DNA of 44,258 bases from CAZCZU01 sp964503475 (GTDB lineage Bacteria > Pseudomonadota > Zetaproteobacteria > Mariprofundales > Mariprofundaceae). This document shows, piece after piece, positions 41,647 through 44,258 of this stretch. A program made the translations under genes and the position numbers. A model generated the notes under the pieces. It worked only from the letters and a program-made list of their open reading frames with translations. It ran no database searches and was not told where the DNA came from. Each line of letters opens with the position of its first letter. The stretch's first letter is position 1. Where the stretch lies: NCBI GenBank assembly GCA_964503475.1, contig CAZCZU010000019.1:1-44258 (forward strand), in the 5' to 3' direction.

Positions 41647-43390
41647 GCAGGTTCGCAAGGCGACAAGCCTTGCGGACCTGCTGCTCCGCTCGCCGGCGGC
41701 GTGGCAGGGAAATCCGCTTCTGCAGCGGCGCACGGGTGATGGGCGCTGGCAGACGATGGATCGGGCTGCGGTGCAGCAGCAGGTGCTGCGCGTCGCCGCC
41801 TGGCTGGAGTCGCTGGGTGTCGGCCCCGGCGATCGGGTCGGGCTACTGGGCCACAACAGTATCGAGTGGTTCATCGCCGATTTCGCTGTGCTCAGGCTGG
41901 GAGCGGTGGTGGTGCCGGCCTACTTCACCGACCCGTCCGAGGCGGTACGCTACATCTTCGATGATGCCGGCTGCCGGCTGGTGCTGGTCGAGCCGGGCGA
42001 GCAGTTCGACAAGGTTGGCGATTGCGATTACCGGGTACTGCCGCTGCGCGGGGTCGGTGAGAGCCTGGCCACGGCTGCGCGCCATGCGGCCTTCGATGCC
42101 GGTCCGAAAGCCGAATCCCCCGATCGCGAGGCGCTGGCTACCCTGATCTACACCTCCGGCACTACCGGTAGCCCCAAGGGAGTGATGCTGACGCACGACA
42201 ACCTGCTCACCGATATCGAGGCGGGTCTGGGCGGGGTGCCGATCTTTCCGGGCGATCTCTTTCTCTCTTTCCTGCCGGTCTCGCACGCCTTCAAGCGCAC
42301 CATCGGCCATCTGCTTCCCTGCGCCAGCGGCTCATCCATCGCCTATGCCTCGGGGCTTCATGATCTGTTGCGCGATATCGCGGAGGTGCGGCCGACGGTG
42401 ATGATCTCCGTGCCCCGGCTGTATGAGAAGATTTATGCCGGGGTGAAGAAACAGCTGGCCGAAAAGCCGGCAGTGGTGCAGAAGCTGTTTGCCCTCAGTC
42501 AAAAGCTGGGAGCGGAGCGCTTCGAATTGAAGCAGCAGGGGCAAGACCTGCCGCTGCCTAAAGGCTGGCTGTGGCGGCTGCTCGACCCGGTGGTCAACGG
42601 CAAGCTGCGCCGGAAGCTGGGAGGGCGCCTGCGTCTTTTTATTTCGGGCGGTGCGGCGCTGAACCCGGCCATTGCCCGTTTCCTGCTTGCCTCCGATATC
42701 ACCGTGCTGCCCGGTTATGGCCTCACCGAAACCGCGCCGGTACTGGCCGTGAATCGCGAGGGGGCGATCCGCCCCGAAACGGTGGGGCCTGCCCTGCCGC
42801 TGGTAGAGCTGAAGCTTTCGGAGGATGGCGAGTTGCTGGCCAGGGGCCCGATGGTGATGCAGGGCTACTGGCGGCGGCCGGAAGAGACGGCCGACGCCTT
42901 TGTCGATGGCTGGCTGCGTACCGGCGATATGGCCGAGATCGACGATGAAGGCTATGTGCGCATCATCGACCGCAGGAAGGAGATGATGGTGCTCTCCAAT
43001 GGTGAAAATGTGCCGCCGGCCATCATCGAGCAGCATCTGGTGCAGGATCCCTGCATCCTGCAGGCGATGGTGATTGCCGAGGATCGCCCGCATGTCGTGG
43101 CTCTGATCGTGCCGGCCGAAGCGGGGATGCACGATGCCTGGCATAAGGAGCGGGGTGGTGCCCTGCCGGATGATTGGCCGGAGAACGACGATGTGCGCGC
43201 CTGGATGCTCGATCGCATGCATATCGATGAGCACGATCTGCCCAGCTACATGCAGGTGCGCGATTTCGCCTTCATCGATGAGGAGTGGACCCAGGAGAGC
43301 GGCGAGCTGACCCCGACCATGAAGCTGAAGCGGCGCCGGATTATGGAGCGCTATCAGGCGCTGGTGGATTCGCTCGATCGTGAGGAGTGA
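41618..43390 (+). CDS. Long-chain fatty acyl-CoA synthetase (AMP-binding)
   Basis: This 590-residue adenylate-forming ligase activates fatty acids to acyl-CoA for the two upstream enzymes. The phosphate-binding loop is YTSGTTGSPKG (178-188). GYGLTETAP, the GWLRTGDMAEID block and IDRRKEMMVLSNGENV follow in order, and TPTMKLKRR near the C-terminus supplies the catalytic lysine. It resembles the FAA1/COG1022 long-chain group. ATG 41618 overlaps fadJ by 29 bp. An acyl-CoA dehydrogenase, needed for the first oxidation step, is not in the window. Confidence 0.92.
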   Translation: MNREACPGLEQVRKATSLADLLLRSPAAWQGNPLLQRRTGDGRWQTMDRAAVQQQVLRVAAWLESLGVGPGDRVGLLGHNSIEWFIADFAVLRLGAVVVPAYFTDPSEAVRYIFDDAGCRLVLVEPGEQFDKVGDCDYRVLPLRGVGESLATAARHAAFDAGPKAESPDREALATLIYTSGTTGSPKGVMLTHDNLLTDIEAGLGGVPIFPGDLFLSFLPVSHAFKRTIGHLLPCASGSSIAYASGLHDLLRDIAEVRPTVMISVPRLYEKIYAGVKKQLAEKPAVVQKLFALSQKLGAERFELKQQGQDLPLPKGWLWRLLDPVVNGKLRRKLGGRLRLFISGGAALNPAIARFLLASDITVLPGYGLTETAPVLAVNREGAIRPETVGPALPLVELKLSEDGELLARGPMVMQGYWRRPEETADAFVDGWLRTGDMAEIDDEGYVRIIDRRKEMMVLSNGENVPPAIIEQHLVQDPCILQAMVIAEDRPHVVALIVPAEAGMHDAWHKERGGALPDDWPENDDVRAWMLDRMHIDEHDLPSYMQVRDFAFIDEEWTQESGELTPTMKLKRRRIMERYQALVDSLDREE

Positions 43391-43420
43391 TAGCGTCTCG
43401 CACAATCAGGGGGGAGCTGC

Positions 43421-43759
43421 ATGAAACTGGTGCAACTGGATGAGATCGCCCCGCAAGGGGTGAGCCACGATCCGGAGATCATGAAGCGGGTACTGCTGCA
43501 TGAGGATGAGATGCCGCATGGTGTGCGCCTCTCCCATGCCCTTTTCCGCCCCGGCCAGCGGGTTTCCCACCACAGCCATGCCGATCTCTCCGAAGTGTTC
43601 TATGTGATCTCCGGCAGCGGCACCCTGATTGTCGATGGCGCAGAGCATGCCATCGCTGCCGGCAGCAGCTTCCGCATCGATCCCGGTGAAGAGCATGCGC
43701 TGCTCAACACCGGGATCGATGATATGGCTGTGCTCTATTTCGGCCTGAAACAGGCCTGA
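43421..43759 (+). CDS. Small cupin-domain protein
   Basis: This 112-residue single-domain cupin has motif 1 (HHSHADLSEVFYVISGSG), which supplies two His and a Glu for a metal, and motif 2 (PGEEHALLNTG), which supplies the last His. Such proteins can be isomerases, dioxygenases or sensors, and the sequence does not decide which. GGGGGAG precedes ATG 43421 by 5 nt. It lies 30 bp after the acyl-CoA synthetase gene and is probably the last gene of that operon. The next gene is convergent, 3 bp away. Confidence 0.88.
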   Translation: MKLVQLDEIAPQGVSHDPEIMKRVLLHEDEMPHGVRLSHALFRPGQRVSHHSHADLSEVFYVISGSGTLIVDGAEHAIAAGSSFRIDPGEEHALLNTGIDDMAVLYFGLKQA

Positions 43760-43762
43760 TTC

Positions 43763-44098
43763 TTACAGGATCGGAGAGGAGGGCTCGCCGTGCTCTTCGG
43801 ATTTGGCGGTGACCTCTTTCTCCGAGCAGGAGAGGGTCACGCCGGTGTAGTCGAGCGGCATGGAGAGTTCATGGCTCAGGTCGAAGGTGCCCTTGGCCGC
43901 CAGTACGCCATCCGCCACGATCGAGTAGGGGATCGCCTTGCAGTTGCCGTTGGCCTGGATGATCAGACGCGCCTTGTTCGTGCCGCTGGTGATAACACCG
44001 ACCGTACCGTGGTCGATGGTGTAGGTGACTGTTTTGGCATCGGCCAGCGAGGCAAACAGGGTCAGCGAAGCAAGCAGCAGGGTGATATGACGGATCAT
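43763..44098 (-). CDS. Small secreted protein, unknown function
   Basis: The 111-residue product begins with a signal peptide (MIRHITLLLASLTLFASLADA, cleavage after ~21). The mature part is beta-rich with two cysteines (one in NGNCKAI, one in LSCSEKE) that could form a disulfide, and a polar tail ending EEHGEPSSPIL. No family is recognised. ATG 44098 is chosen for the signal peptide and a GGAGAG (complement of 44103-44108) 4 nt upstream; the frame extends further to 44158 without support. Confidence 0.7.
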   Translation of the reverse strand: MIRHITLLLASLTLFASLADAKTVTYTIDHGTVGVITSGTNKARLIIQANGNCKAIPYSIVADGVLAAKGTFDLSHELSMPLDYTGVTLSCSEKEVTAKSEEHGEPSSPIL

Positions 44099-44204
44099 GA
44101 GTCTCTCCAAGGAACAAAATGAACGGCGCAGGCTACGGTCACAATGTGACATGCCCAAGACAATTTTCGGAATGCCAGAACCAGCTGTTTGGAATTATGT
44201 ATTG

Positions 44205-44258
44205 TGAATCGACCCGGTTTTCACGGACACTCTGATTAAGGGACACGTTGATTTGCCT
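44205..44258. mobile_element. Possible end of an IS3-family insertion sequence (partial)
   Basis: The last 54 bases start TGAATCGACCCGG and continue with TTTTCACGGACACT and TTAAGGGA. IS3-family ends begin with TG and often carry a CGG...GGACAC core of this kind, just before a transposase reading frame. No transposase frame or opposite end is visible because the window stops. The call rests on resemblance recalled from that family. Confidence 0.3.

Overview
The window is about 44 kb of dense chromosomal DNA from a Gram-negative proteobacterium. GC is clearly above 50%, most gaps are under 100 bp, and it encodes lipoprotein, Wza/Wzc/Wzy-type, MsbA-like and OmpA-type envelope proteins, a sigma32-type promoter and an IscR box. 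Gene order mixes alpha-, beta- and gamma-like arrangements (rpsO-pnp-M16 peptidase; argC-DUF6776-bactofilin; hrcA-grpE-dnaK-dnaJ-dapB). My best guess is a Zetaproteobacterium of the Mariprofundus type. That is an inference and I could not test it. No tRNA, rRNA, CRISPR array or complete mobile element was seen.

Regions. (1) 1-8.8 kb, plus strand: rpsO, pnp, an M16 peptidase and cysE; then an IscR-box-controlled iscR / cysteine desulfurase / A-type carrier cluster that has no iscU; a membrane NERD-domain protein; a two-ACT-domain regulator and peptide deformylase. (2) 8.8-11.9 kb, minus strand: a three-gene signalling operon encoding an ExeA/XrtA-type AAA ATPase, an HD-GYP-family protein with altered signature residues, and a tandem cyclic-nucleotide-binding protein. 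(3) 12.2-22.2 kb, plus strand, divergent from region 2: a tight seven-gene envelope operon. It holds an 854-residue lipoprotein joining a seven-motif FG-GAP/VCBS propeller, an OmpA domain and a Wza-like polysaccharide export domain; a Wzc-type tyrosine autokinase; a 64-residue membrane protein; a Wzy/ligase-like protein; an AmiC-type amidase; an MsbA-like ABC exporter; and a DUF374 acyltransferase. (4) 22.2-29.1 kb, minus strand: rplM-rpsI with promoter and terminator, then a hybrid histidine kinase, argC, a DUF6776 protein, bactofilin, gamma-carbonic anhydrase, a Ppx/GppA phosphatase, and an AT-rich orphan secreted protein. (5) 29.2-35.1 kb, plus strand: a heat-shock cluster with a CIRCE operator, a frameshifted hrcA, grpE, a sigma32-type promoter, dnaK, dnaJ, then dapB. 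(6) 35.2-35.4 kb: a noncoding stretch packed with perfect inverted repeats. (7) 35.5-44.1 kb: an FAD oxidoreductase on minus, then ferredoxin-NADP reductase, FadI-like thiolase, FadJ-like multifunctional enzyme, acyl-CoA synthetase and a cupin on plus, and a small secreted protein on minus. The last ~54 bases resemble the end of an IS3-family element.

The most unusual system is regions 2 and 3 together. A polysaccharide export operon whose outer-membrane component carries a beta-propeller and a peptidoglycan-binding module sits head to head with a putative nucleotide-sensing operon. If the organism is a stalk-forming iron oxidiser, this is a reasonable candidate for extracellular fibre or stalk polymer export, but that link is conjecture.
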